From contig JABCZD010000005.1 in the NCBI GenBank assembly GCA_013289855.1, positions 186,001 to 250,000 on the forward strand: a stretch of 64,000 nt of DNA, written 5' to 3'. Below, piece by piece: positions 8,454 to 16,324 of this stretch. Each line of letters begins with the position of its first letter. Positions within the stretch are counted from its first letter, which is position 1. The notes beneath the pieces were generated by a model, which made no database searches, was not told the DNA's origin, and saw only the letters and a list, made by a program, of their open reading frames with translations. This stretch comes from Acidobacteriota bacterium. Its GTDB lineage: Bacteria > Acidobacteriota > Terriglobia > Acidiferrales > UBA7541. Made by a program: the position numbers and the translations under genes.

Positions 8454-10577
8454 TCAAACCGAAGCGCGCAGCTGCGCTCCCAGCTGCGTCGTCAACGCCG
8501 CCACAATCTTCGCCGAAAACTCACCGATCTGCGCGTCCGTCAACGTACCTTCGTGACTTTGAAATTTCACGCGCGCCAGCAACGAATATTTTCCCGCCGG
8601 AACGTTCCTCCCGCGAAACAGGTCGCCCGCTTCAACCGCCGCAATCTCGCGAATCGCCAAAGCCCTGATCGCTTCCGCTACCGCGGAAAAATGCACGCCT
8701 TCCGGCAACAACAGCGAAAAATCGCGCTCCACCGCGGGAAAGCGCGGCAACGGCTCATAACGCCGCGCGTTCTTCGTCCCGTAATACGCGCAATAGAACG
8801 GCCCCAACGCCAATTCCGCGAGAAATACTTCCTGGCGCAACTTCAATTTATCCGCCACACGCCGGGAAAGCTGCCCGGCCACGCCAAGATCTTCTTTACC
8901 CAGGAAAATATGCCCGCGCTTTGCAGGATTCAGCCATTCCGGCTCCGCGTGGTTTCCGCCGTCGCTGGCCTTGGCCTCCCAGCGAAAGCCGCCAGCCAAC
9001 ATTCCAATCGCGTCTAAATCGCCCTTCAAGTCCGCAAAAGTAAAATCCCGCGCCCCGTCGTACAAGCCTTGTTCGCGGGCTTCGCCCGTGGCCCCGATGC
9101 TCAACACTCGCGTTTCCACGGATTCCTCGCCCACCAGCCGATACTGCCGTCCAATCTCAAACAGCCGCGCGTTCCGCTGGCTGTGATTCAAATTCCATTC
9201 CAGCGACGCCGCCATGCTGACTGTCCCGGTCGAGCGCAACACCCCCGCCTCTTCCGAAAGCGGATTCGCCAGCCGCGCGGGAGCCACACCACTGGGACGG
9301 AACAATTCATCGCGTTCCTCGGCGACATGCGGAATCGTAAGTATCTCCCGATAACCCAGACCAATCAGACGTTCTCGCAAACGCGCTTCAGCCTCAAAAT
9401 GCGGCAGCCGTACCGCCCCCGCTCGCGCGGCGGGCAAACGCGGCGGGAATTTGTCCAGCCCATGAATTCGTGCAATCTCTTCGATAAGATCGATTTCCCG
9501 CTCCACGTCCGCGCGCCACGAGGGCTGCGCGCATTCCCACGCCGCCAGCAGCGACCCGGCAGCCCCGCGATGATCGTCAATCCGCACTGGCGCAAAACCC
9601 AGCGCGCCGAGTGTGGCTTCCAGTTCCTTGTCGGACACGTCCGCGCCCATCACGCGCAGAAATTCCGTGCGCGTCACGCGGATTTTTCTTGCCGCCTGCT
9701 TGCCCGGATATTCGTCCACCGCGCCGTTCTGCAATTCGCCGCCGGCCACTTGCAAAATCAATTCCGCGCTCCGCCGCGATGCCGCACCCGCCATCTCCGG
9801 ATCGGCGCCGCGCCCGAATCGCGTGGACGCTTCCGTGTGCAGCCGCAGCGCCCGCGCCGCTCGCCGGATCGCGATTGGGTCGAACCACGCGCATTCAATC
9901 AGCACATTTTTCGTCGCGAACGAAATCTCCGTGTCCGCGCCGCCCATAATTCCGCCAATGCCCACCACGCGCGAACCGTCGCCATCGCAGACCACAGCCG
10001 TGCCCGCGTCAAGCACGCGCTCGACGCCGTCCAGCGTCCGCGTTTTTTCCTGCGCGCTCGCTCGCCGCACCACAATCCGTTGATCGCGAATTTTGTCGTA
10101 ATCAAAGGAATGCAGCGGATGCCCCAGCTCCAGCATCACGTAGTTACTCACGTCCACCACGTTGTTGATGCTGGCCACGCCGCAAGCTTCTAGTCGCTCC
10201 TTCAACCACTGTGGCGACGGCTGAATCTTCACCCCGCGAATCACCCGCGCCGTGAACCGCCCGCAAAGCTCCGGCGCCTGAATGTCCACGCGTACTTTTT
10301 GTAACGCATCACCGCCAACCGCCGGCTCAAGTTTTCCTGTGGTGGACGGCAGTTTCTTCAGCGCCGTTTTGTAAATCGCCGAAACCTCCCGCGCGATTCC
10401 CAAATGTCCCAGGCAATCCGGCCGGTTCGACGTCACTTCCGCGTCAATCACCGCGCCGTGCGGCCCATTTTCCACTCCGCCGATATTCGTGCCCGTCAGC
10501 GCCAGCCGCGACGCGAGTTCCTCCGCCGACACCGGCACGTCCACGAATTCTTTCAGCCAATCGTAAACGACTTTCAT
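8454..10577 (-). CDS. pheT: Phenylalanyl-tRNA synthetase beta subunit, short form
   Basis: Beta subunit of the alpha2-beta2 enzyme that charges tRNA-Phe in the cytoplasm. Visible domains: N-terminal region with VTSNRPDCLGHLGIAREV, B3/B4 editing domain with INNVVDVSNYVMLELG and HPLHSFDYDKI, B5 domain, catalytic-like core (PLSEEAGVLRSTGTVSM) and the C-terminal ferredoxin-like anticodon-binding domain (RYEPLPRFPAVERDFSLL). At 707 residues it is about 90 shorter than the E. coli protein: the sequence passes directly from GGVENGPHGAVI to the TSNRPDCLG motif, so the EMAP/OB-like tRNA-binding B2 domain is missing. Start overlaps the methyltransferase stop by 4 bp, indicating an operon with pheS. Confidence 0.96.
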   Translation of the reverse strand: MKVVYDWLKEFVDVPVSAEELASRLALTGTNIGGVENGPHGAVIDAEVTSNRPDCLGHLGIAREVSAIYKTALKKLPSTTGKLEPAVGGDALQKVRVDIQAPELCGRFTARVIRGVKIQPSPQWLKERLEACGVASINNVVDVSNYVMLELGHPLHSFDYDKIRDQRIVVRRASAQEKTRTLDGVERVLDAGTAVVCDGDGSRVVGIGGIMGGADTEISFATKNVLIECAWFDPIAIRRAARALRLHTEASTRFGRGADPEMAGAASRRSAELILQVAGGELQNGAVDEYPGKQAARKIRVTRTEFLRVMGADVSDKELEATLGALGFAPVRIDDHRGAAGSLLAAWECAQPSWRADVEREIDLIEEIARIHGLDKFPPRLPAARAGAVRLPHFEAEARLRERLIGLGYREILTIPHVAEERDELFRPSGVAPARLANPLSEEAGVLRSTGTVSMAASLEWNLNHSQRNARLFEIGRQYRLVGEESVETRVLSIGATGEAREQGLYDGARDFTFADLKGDLDAIGMLAGGFRWEAKASDGGNHAEPEWLNPAKRGHIFLGKEDLGVAGQLSRRVADKLKLRQEVFLAELALGPFYCAYYGTKNARRYEPLPRFPAVERDFSLLLPEGVHFSAVAEAIRALAIREIAAVEAGDLFRGRNVPAGKYSLLARVKFQSHEGTLTDAQIGEFSAKIVAALTTQLGAQLRASV

Positions 10578-11383
10578 GCGTTGATCCCACTGCTCTTCAA
10601 TTGTCCAAAATAAATCTTCGTCTCATATTCCATGCGCAGGCGCCCGTCTTCCTGGTGCGCATCAAAGATCCGTTTTAGCTCCGCCATCATCGGCGCGTAA
10701 TTCGTGTGGCCTTCCGTCGGGGCATACGAGCTGCTGTGCAAACGTCCCGCCAGGCCATCCCAGCCGAATACTTGGCTGTAGCTCAGGTTTCGTTCCCTGC
10801 ACCGCGCCGCGCCAAAAAAGTCTTTTACGTTGTGCGCTTCAGGATACGTCGCGCGCACCTTCAAATAATCCGTTCCGTAATGTACCAGCATGGCTTCATA
10901 GTCGCGCGCGAAGGGCGTATCCATGCGCCGGTGATTCCACACCATCGCCGCCCAGCCGCCGGGCTTCAGAATCCGCGAAAACTCTTCGCGCGTCGCCACC
11001 GGCTCGAACCAGTGAAACGCTTGGCCCGCGATCACCAAATTTACGCTGGTATCCGGCAGTGTCGTTGCCTCCGCCGCGCCCGCCACGCTCACGAAGTTCG
11101 TATACGCTCGCAGATACTCTTCGCCCGCCGCGCGCATCTCTTGATTCGGTTCCACGCCAAACACGCGGTTGCCTTGCTTCAAAAACATTTCCGCCAGCAA
11201 ACCGGTTCCCGACCCAACATCCGCAATCACGCAAGACTCTTCCGCGCGCAATCCACATTCGTCACGCAGCAAATCCAGCAGCGCCGCCGGATATCCCGGC
11301 CGGTAGCGCACGTAATCCTCAACACGATTGGAAAAACGCTCTTTGGAGTCCGAAAAAGTCATCATCGTCGGCGCCCCGCTCAC
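10574..11383 (-). CDS. Class I SAM-dependent methyltransferase
   Basis: A 269-residue Rossmann-fold methyltransferase (Methyltransf_11/25 type). Motif I is CVIADVGSGTGLLAEMF, motif II/acidic residue lies in GVEPNQEMRAAGEEY, and the post-motif region reads LVIAGQAFHWFEP followed by FSRILKPGGWAAMVWNHR. These indicate small-molecule substrates such as lipids or quinone-like compounds, though the substrate cannot be read from the sequence. It sits between pheS and pheT and overlaps each by 4 bp (ATGA), so it is translationally coupled to both. This is an unusual position for a methyltransferase. Confidence 0.9.
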   Translation of the reverse strand: MSGAPTMMTFSDSKERFSNRVEDYVRYRPGYPAALLDLLRDECGLRAEESCVIADVGSGTGLLAEMFLKQGNRVFGVEPNQEMRAAGEEYLRAYTNFVSVAGAAEATTLPDTSVNLVIAGQAFHWFEPVATREEFSRILKPGGWAAMVWNHRRMDTPFARDYEAMLVHYGTDYLKVRATYPEAHNVKDFFGAARCRERNLSYSQVFGWDGLAGRLHSSSYAPTEGHTNYAPMMAELKRIFDAHQEDGRLRMEYETKIYFGQLKSSGINA

Positions 11384-12513
11384 GGAAATTGCCGCAGGAA
11401 GCGCACATCGTTCTGGAAAAACACCTGAATGTCGTCGATCCCATACTTCAGCATGGCCAGCCGGTCGATGCCGATGCCAAACGCGAAGCCGCTCACTTTT
11501 TTTGCGTCGTAATTCACGAACCCGTACACCGCCGGGTCCACCATGCCCGCGCCAAACAGTTCAATCCAGCCCGCGCCCTTGCATTTGCCGCACACGCCGC
11601 CGCTCGCCGCAGTCCCGCTGCCGCCGCAAAATGGGCAGGACACGTCAAACTCCACGCTCGGCTCGGTAAACGGAAAATAACTCGGCCGGAATCGCGTTTT
11701 CACACTTGCGCCGAAAAATTGCCTCACGAAATATTCAATCGTTCCGGTGAAATCGCAAAACGTAATGTCCGTGTCTACCGCCAGGCCTTCGATTTGGTGA
11801 AACGCGAAAGAATGCGTGGCGTCCGGATTGTCGCGCCGGTACACCTTCCCCGGCACGATCACCCGCACCGGCGGCTGCATTTTCTCCATCGTGCGGATTT
11901 GCACCGGCGAAGTATGCGTGCGCAGCAGGAGCGGAGACGCCGCGCCCTTCGGCAGCTCCAGATAAAATGTATCCATGTCGTCGCGCACCGGATGGTGCTC
12001 CGGAATATTCAGCGCCTCAAAATTGTAATAAGGCGTCTCAATCTCCGGCCCCTCAACCACGGAAAATCCAATGGACACAAAAATATCTTCAATTTCTTGA
12101 AATACCTGCCGAACCAAATGCCGCGAACCAATCGGCCGTACCACGCCGGGCAATGACAAATCCACCGCATCGCGCGCCGCCGCCGAACTCTCGGCCCCCA
12201 ACTCAATCGCCACGCGCCGCTCTTCGATTTTCGCTTCTACATGCCCGCGCAGTTCGTTCAGCGCCGCTCCCACCACGCGCTTCAATTCCGGCGACGCCGG
12301 CTTCAGCCAATTGTCCGTGATCAGCGCCAACACCCCAGCCTTGCGCCCCAGCCAAGCGTCACGAAACAGCTTCCACGAACCTTCATCCGACGCCACGGCC
12401 AGCTCCGCGTCGAAGCAAGCCCGCACCTCCGCAAAAAGCGGCGCAAGCCCCTCCGCGTCCGCAACGCCAAGCTCGCTCAACTTCTTGGAAATACTTGTCT
12501 CGATTGATTTCAT
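11380..12513 (-). CDS. pheS: Phenylalanyl-tRNA synthetase alpha subunit
   Basis: Catalytic alpha subunit of PheRS, 377 residues. The N-terminal coiled coil (about 1-90) is followed by the class II catalytic core: motif 1 region GFSVVEGPEIETPYYNF, LNIPEHHPVRD, motif 2 with LLRTHTSPVQIR and KVYRRDNPDATHS, HQIEGLAVD, and motif 3 SGFAFGIGIDRLAMLKYGI. A Cys-rich insertion CPFCGGSG...CGKCKGAG in the domain looks like a zinc ribbon, which is present in a subset of bacterial PheS proteins. First gene of the pheS-methyltransferase-pheT unit, 197 bp after rplT. Confidence 0.97.
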   Translation of the reverse strand: MKSIETSISKKLSELGVADAEGLAPLFAEVRACFDAELAVASDEGSWKLFRDAWLGRKAGVLALITDNWLKPASPELKRVVGAALNELRGHVEAKIEERRVAIELGAESSAAARDAVDLSLPGVVRPIGSRHLVRQVFQEIEDIFVSIGFSVVEGPEIETPYYNFEALNIPEHHPVRDDMDTFYLELPKGAASPLLLRTHTSPVQIRTMEKMQPPVRVIVPGKVYRRDNPDATHSFAFHQIEGLAVDTDITFCDFTGTIEYFVRQFFGASVKTRFRPSYFPFTEPSVEFDVSCPFCGGSGTAASGGVCGKCKGAGWIELFGAGMVDPAVYGFVNYDAKKVSGFAFGIGIDRLAMLKYGIDDIQVFFQNDVRFLRQFP

Positions 12514-12537
12514 GAGCGCGGCAACTTTCCCGGCCGT

Positions 12538-12564
12538 TGTAGCGGCGGGTCTTCAGACCCGTGC
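12538..12564. repeat. TGTAG palindrome, copy 1
   Basis: TGTAG followed by the palindrome CGGGTCT-tc-AGACCCG, between pheS and rplT. Part of a dispersed family with a common TGTAG-type lead-in but different stem sequences. Confidence 0.7.
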
Positions 12565-12597
12565 CTTTGATTCTTCTTATGCCTGTAACTGTTCTTC

Positions 12598-12626
12598 TGT
12601 AGTGGCGAATCTTTAGATTCGCATTC
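12598..12626. repeat. TGTAG palindrome, copy 2
   Basis: TGTAGTG followed by GCGAATCT-tt-AGATTCGC. Only 34 bp from copy 1, with a completely different but again self-complementary stem. Confidence 0.7.
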
Positions 12627-12710
12627 TTCTTGCCGACAGAATTCTGACTCTCAACGCAGCCTGAGAAAACACGGGCGCAGCTCGCACAGAACCGCGCCCG
12701 CCTCCAACCT

Positions 12711-13100
12711 CTAAGCCGCGCTCTTAGCCTTCGCCTTCTTCACCGGAGGCGCCGCTGCTCTTGCCGTCTCCGCCAGCGCCGCAAACCCCGCCGCATCCTT
12801 CACCGCGATGTCCGCCAGAACTTTGCGATCCAGCGTCACTCCCGCCGCCTTCAATCCGTGAATCAGCTGGCCATACGTCAACCCGTTCAACCGGGCCGCC
12901 GCACCCACGCGCTGAATCCACAGCCGCCGGTACTGCCGTTTTTTCACGCGTCGGTCGCGGAACGCATAACGATCCGCGCGATTCGCCGCTTCCTGAGCCG
13001 ACTGGTACAGCTTGCTCTTGGTTAGAAAAAAGCCTTTTGTGCGCTTTAAATACTTTTTGCGCTTCGCACGGCGCTTTGTGCCGCGTTTTACGCGAGCCAT
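12711..13100 (-). CDS. rplT: 50S ribosomal protein L20
   Basis: Assembly protein of the large ribosomal subunit; binds 23S rRNA. From ATG 13100 (ribosome site AGGAG upstream) the 129-residue product begins [19 protein letters not shown] and continues with [36 protein letters not shown] and [20 protein letters not shown], all L20 hallmarks. It ends with an Ala/Lys-rich tail longer than in E. coli. In many bacteria L20 represses its own operon by binding the mRNA leader; a 372-bp gap before this gene could hold such a site but I see no clear one. Confidence 0.98.
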   Translation of the reverse strand: MARVKRGTKRRAKRKKYLKRTKGFFLTKSKLYQSAQEAANRADRYAFRDRRVKKRQYRRLWIQRVGAAARLNGLTYGQLIHGLKAAGVTLDRKVLADIAVKDAAGFAALAETARAAAPPVKKAKAKSAA

Positions 13101-13472
13101 AGGGGTTTCTCCTTTTAGGTAGAGACAAACAGGATGCGCGCACACACCAAAATCAGCGTGTGCTGCAACGGGTTTGTCTCAGGTGTACTGCCACCGCGAA
13201 GAGCGCCTCGCATTTCTGCGGGCCTTCTTATGTGCGGCGAATCGGCCGGCAGGCACCCGTGTAGCGCTGCCTGGCTCGATCATCGTTCCCACCGGCTATT
13301 GAAATAAATTTTCAATGCGGCAGAAACAATTGTGGAGTAAACGTGCCCTCCACCTTTCCTTCGAAACCGCCCAGCTGTAGCGGCCGCCTTCTGAGGCGGT
13401 CGCTTTTCGCAACTAGCTACAAGCTGCGCGTTTACGACGAAACTTTTTGTTACGAAACTCTCTAAAAAATTC
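13101..13472. other. 372-bp gap between rpmI and rplT
   Basis: Unusually long for the rpmI-rplT junction, which is usually a few tens of bases. It carries one TGTAG palindrome (13376-13403). No reading frame with coding character. It may contain the rplT leader or promoter; I cannot point to either with confidence. Confidence 0.5.
13376..13403. repeat. TGTAG palindrome, copy 3
   Basis: TGTAGCGGCCGCCTTCTGAG and onward to GGCGGTCGC; the stem is CCGCCT/AGGCGG. Virtually identical to the copy at 14723. Confidence 0.75.
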
Positions 13473-13694
13473 TCATCCGTACGGCAACATCTGCCGCAAC
13501 GTCCGCACGTCCGCCTTGCTCACCAGCGTCAACTTCTTCAGCTTCCGCATGCGCCCGGGCTTCTTCGTCCCCAGCAAATGCCGCTTGCCAGAGTGCATCC
13601 GCTTGATCTTTCCGGTAGCGGTGATCTTAAAGCGCTTCCGCGCCCCGCGATGCGTCTTCAATTTCTTCTTCGGATTCGTCGAATTCCTGGGCAT
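13473..13694 (-). CDS. rpmI: 50S ribosomal protein L35
   Basis: Small basic protein of the large ribosomal subunit, 73 residues. The sequence contains KLKTHRGARKRFKITATGK and MHSGKRHLLGTK, the L35 signature. It lies between infC and rplT in the conserved infC-rpmI-rplT order. The first residues MPRNSTNPKKK give a normal N-terminus. Confidence 0.98.
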   Translation of the reverse strand: MPRNSTNPKKKLKTHRGARKRFKITATGKIKRMHSGKRHLLGTKKPGRMRKLKKLTLVSKADVRTLRQMLPYG

Positions 13695-13716
13695 TCCGTT
13701 ACTTCCTCTCGTCTAT

Positions 13717-13746
13717 TTTGGAGTGCGGCGGCTTGACGCCGCTTTT
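13717..13746. repeat. GGAGTGCGGCGGC palindrome, copy 1
   Basis: TTTTGGAGTGCGGCGGCTTG continuing into ACGCCGC and a T-run. The stem GCGGCG/CGCCGC with T-run could terminate transcription. An almost identical copy lies at 29067-29098. Confidence 0.7.
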
Positions 13747-13833
13747 TCGGTCTAAGCCGAGCACAAAACTCTAACCGCCAGCCGCCAATATTTTTATTGC
13801 GTCTTGGGCGAGTATCGCGCGGCAATAAGAAAG

Positions 13834-14421
13834 CTACGAAGCATGCGTAGCGTTGCCCGTCGTCTGCCCCACCGGCTTCACCGCTCCCGCGCCCTTTTTC
13901 GGCGCCAGCAGCGCCACTAGTACGTTGCCTTCCATGCGTGCCGGAGTTTCAATCAGGCAGCTCTCCCCAATTTCACCCAGCAGCCGCGACATTTTCGCGC
14001 GGCCTACTTCCTGGTGCGCCATTTCGCGTCCGCGATGGAAAATCATCGCGCGCACTTTATGTCCTTCTCCCAGAAAGCGCATGATCTGGTTCTTGCGTAC
14101 CTGATAGTCATGCTCCGCGGTGTTCGGCCGAAACTTCACTTCCTTCAGTTGCGAACCGCGGCTGCTCTTGCGCTGTTCGTGCGCTTTTTTGTTCGCCTGG
14201 TAAAGATACTTGCCGTAATCCGTAATCTTGCAAACCGGAGGATCGGCCGTCGGCGAAATCTCCACCAGGTCCAGCCCTTTTTCCTTGGCCATGCGAATTG
14301 CTTCAAACGGCTGCATCACCCCCAGCTGGCCGCCTTCTTCGTCGATAACTCTGACCTCGCGCGCCCGAATTCGCTCATTGATACGAATGCGGTCGGCCTG
14401 TCGAAAATTCCGTTCAGCGAT
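13834..14421 (-). CDS. infC: Translation initiation factor IF-3 with an ATC start codon
   Basis: Binds the 30S subunit and checks start-codon choice. The N-domain has RINERIRAREVRVIDE and GVMQPFEAIRMAKEKGLDLV, and the C-domain has VKFRPNTAEHDYQVRKNQIM and GREMAHQEVG. The conserved N-terminus extends upstream of every in-frame ATG, GTG or TTG. Between an in-frame TGA and the conserved region the plausible initiator is ATC at 14421-14419, just after AAAAGGGGGAG, giving IAERNFRQADRIR and 195 residues, a normal IF-3 length. Rare AUU/AUC starts are known for infC and underlie its autoregulation, since IF-3 rejects non-canonical codons. An in-frame ATT 33 bp downstream is a weaker alternative. Confidence 0.93.
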   Translation of the reverse strand: MAERNFRQADRIRINERIRAREVRVIDEEGGQLGVMQPFEAIRMAKEKGLDLVEISPTADPPVCKITDYGKYLYQANKKAHEQRKSSRGSQLKEVKFRPNTAEHDYQVRKNQIMRFLGEGHKVRAMIFHRGREMAHQEVGRAKMSRLLGEIGESCLIETPARMEGNVLVALLAPKKGAGAVKPVGQTTGNATHAS

Positions 14422-14624
14422 AGCTCCCCCTTTTGACGAAAAACGCCCACATCAAGGCGCCTGCCCACCCACTTCACGGAGCCGGCCCGATTCACCACAC
14501 CCAGGTCCACAGTGCTGAAAAATCACCGGGGACGGGCTTCAAAGTATAGCACGCCGCCACGTCCGTGCAGCAAGCACCAAAAACCTACCACAAGGTGTCG
14601 CGCCAGCTGGACTCTGCGCCGCAC

Positions 14625-14669
14625 CTGTAGCGCGGGGCGCTTGGGTCTGAGCCCCGCGGTCTTTTCCGC
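14625..14669. repeat. TGTAGCGC palindrome, long form, copy 1
   Basis: TGTAGCGCGGGGCGCTTGGG followed by TCTGAGCCCCGCGG and CTTTTCCGC. The arms GCGGGGC and GCCCCGC are complementary. It matches, with a few compensated changes, the copy inside the sigma-factor gene at 63871-63915. Confidence 0.75.
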
Positions 14670-14722
14670 GCCGAGTCGTTTGCCTGAGCCTCGAAGGCGC
14701 CAGGCGCTTCCTCTTCGGTATT

Positions 14723-14750
14723 TGTAGCGGCCGCCTTCTGAGGCGGTCGC
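14723..14750. repeat. TGTAG palindrome, copy 4
   Basis: Same sequence as the copy at 13376, TGTAGCGGCCGCCTTCTGAG onward, in the same orientation. Confidence 0.75.
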
Positions 14751-14893
14751 CCTTTCGATGCCCCTGGGCTGACTGACGCAATCCCTCCTCCCGTCAAACC
14801 AAAAATTACCGTCATTCGATGATGCCAATCAAAATGCATAGTTTTCCTCAATCGAAACAATTCAAACCATTTAGCGCCTGTACTAAATATATC

Positions 14894-14923
14894 TTGACAA
14901 GATACGTGCCGATTTGATATCTT
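14894..14923 (+). promoter_or_regulatory. Promoter-like TTGACA-18-TATCTT upstream of repeat element A
   Basis: TTGACA at 14894-14899, an 18-bp spacer, TATCTT at 14918-14923, then GTAGAGAAGTACGCC at 14930. The same arrangement recurs at 54827. No plus-strand gene follows before the convergent M50 gene, so any transcript would be non-coding or relic. Confidence 0.55.
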
Positions 14924-15156
14924 AGTGTGGTAGAGAAGTACGCCTGCTCGTCCTGCCGTTCTGAAAAATCCCCAATTATCTGTGGCCAAGCCTGCGGTCT
15001 TTGGCACGCACGACCACATGGAGCTCGCACTGTGGTTTATCCTGGCGTTGCTTCGGAGGGGGCGGACATTTGTAGTTCAGAGGGTGCCGAGTCTTCGAGA
15101 GGCGCATACGCCACGTATAGGAACCAAATGCAAAACATCAACCGCCCCTAAAGCCA

Positions 15157-15223
15157 TTAGAATGAGCACTTGCAAAACTGTATCAAAACAAAAGACTTAA
15201 AGTCGTGCAGAATGAACACTTAC
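15157..15223 (+). repeat. Dispersed hairpin element, copy A (incomplete)
   Basis: TTAGAATGAGCACTTGC (15157-15173), 21 bp, then ACTTAAAGTC (15195-15204), followed directly by a second head AGAATGAACACTTAC. The right stem arm seen in copies at 35536 and 54948 is missing, so this copy looks rearranged. Confidence 0.6.
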
Positions 15224-15297
15224 AAAAAGAACCAATGTGGGTGCCCCTGACCTTCCCGCATATACCACCCAAAAACGCCATCGGCCCCAAAACGCCC

Positions 15298-16308
15298 CTA
15301 TTGCGTCGCAAATCCTTTGCCTGGCATAAGATGCGCGACCATCGCTAGCGCCGCCATCACCCCAACAAAATACCCGGCGACGCGCGGGCTTCCCGCCGGC
15401 GGCAAATCCTGCGTGAACAGCCGGTACACAACTCCCGCAGCAACAATCACGAATACCCATTCCTGGACATACGCCCAAAGCGCCAGGCATGCAATCAACA
15501 CCAACACGCGCTCCACCCGGCTGAGCGCGTTGGCCGCCTGTCCGCCATCAAATATCCACACCGGCGTCAAGTTCAGGATATTCAGCCATGCACTCGAGCG
15601 CGCCAGCGCCGCCCAAATCCCACTGCGGGTGTACCACCACATCGCAGCGCAGAAAATCGCGCCGATAAGTCCCGCGAGCGGACCGGCCAGACTTACCTCC
15701 GCCCGGGTCTGCCGCGTCACCCCTAGCGCCTGCCAACGCACGTACGCGCCCAGCCCTGGTAAAAAGATCGGCATATCCGCCGGCAAACCGCGGCGGCGAA
15801 TATCAATGTAGTGCCCCATTTCGTGCACCAGAATTAGCAGCACAAAACCAATCCCAAATTTCGCCCCGAACAGTTGCCAGTAAATCGCCATGAACGCAAC
15901 CAAACTGAAAAGAAATTTCAATTTGAACAGCGTCAACAGCAGCGCTTGACTCTTCGCCAAGAGAATCGCGATCGGCGCCAGCGGACCCAGCCGCTTGGCC
16001 CACACGTACTTAGGCTTAGCAGGCGGAGCATTCTTCGCCCAAATCTCCAGCTTGTACACATGCCCGCGAATCCATTCGGCTTGCGTGGAATCCGTCGGCA
16101 GCAGAGGCAGCGCCGTCTGCCACGCCTCGCGCGACTTCACCAGATCGCCTTGCTCCTCAAGCGCTTTGGCGCTCCCGGTGATGCGCACCAGCTCCTCGCT
16201 GTGCACCAGCGCGTGACACTGCGCGCACACCACCACGCCGAGCGCCAAAGGCGCGCCGCAGTTATGGCAATTTCGTAGTGCTTCAGTCGGAAAGGTGGTG
16301 GAACTCAC
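15298..16308 (-). CDS. M50-family (site-2 protease-like) membrane metalloprotease with zinc ribbon
   Basis: Intramembrane zinc protease candidate, 336 residues from GTG 16308. The N-terminus carries a zinc ribbon CHNCGAPLALGVVVCAQCH, then an amphipathic helical region (about 40-110), then membrane helices. The catalytic motif is LVHEMGHYIDIRRRG (HEMGH), with the second conserved motif LTPVWIFDGGQ (LxPxxxxDGG). GTG 16308 is chosen because the zinc ribbon starts shortly after and it leaves 16 bp to the upstream stop. It is coupled to another zinc-ribbon membrane protein. Substrate unknown; proteases of this class often cut membrane-anchored regulators. Confidence 0.88.
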   Translation of the reverse strand: MSSTTFPTEALRNCHNCGAPLALGVVVCAQCHALVHSEELVRITGSAKALEEQGDLVKSREAWQTALPLLPTDSTQAEWIRGHVYKLEIWAKNAPPAKPKYVWAKRLGPLAPIAILLAKSQALLLTLFKLKFLFSLVAFMAIYWQLFGAKFGIGFVLLILVHEMGHYIDIRRRGLPADMPIFLPGLGAYVRWQALGVTRQTRAEVSLAGPLAGLIGAIFCAAMWWYTRSGIWAALARSSAWLNILNLTPVWIFDGGQAANALSRVERVLVLIACLALWAYVQEWVFVIVAAGVVYRLFTQDLPPAGSPRVAGYFVGVMAALAMVAHLMPGKGFATQ

Positions 16309-16324
16309 AGTTACGAAGCATGCC

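Larger units (their letters stand above)
14422..15297. other. 876-bp intergenic region rich in repeats
   Basis: Lies between infC and the M50 protease gene, both on the minus strand. It holds two palindromic repeats (14625, 14723), a promoter-like sequence at 14894-14923 followed by GTAGAGAAGTACGCC, and the first copy of the GAATGARCACTTGC element. Open frames up to about 140 codons exist but are rich in Cys/Trp/Arg and cross the repeats, so I do not call genes. Confidence 0.6.

Noticed and set aside
9069-10193. 374-codon plus-strand frame opposite pheT
   Set aside because: Antisense to a well-recognised synthetase; the translation is Arg/His-rich with no domain.
14585-15030. Open frames of up to 144 codons between infC and the M50 gene
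   Set aside because: They run through palindromic repeats and the promoter-like sequence and have Cys/Trp/Arg-rich compositions.
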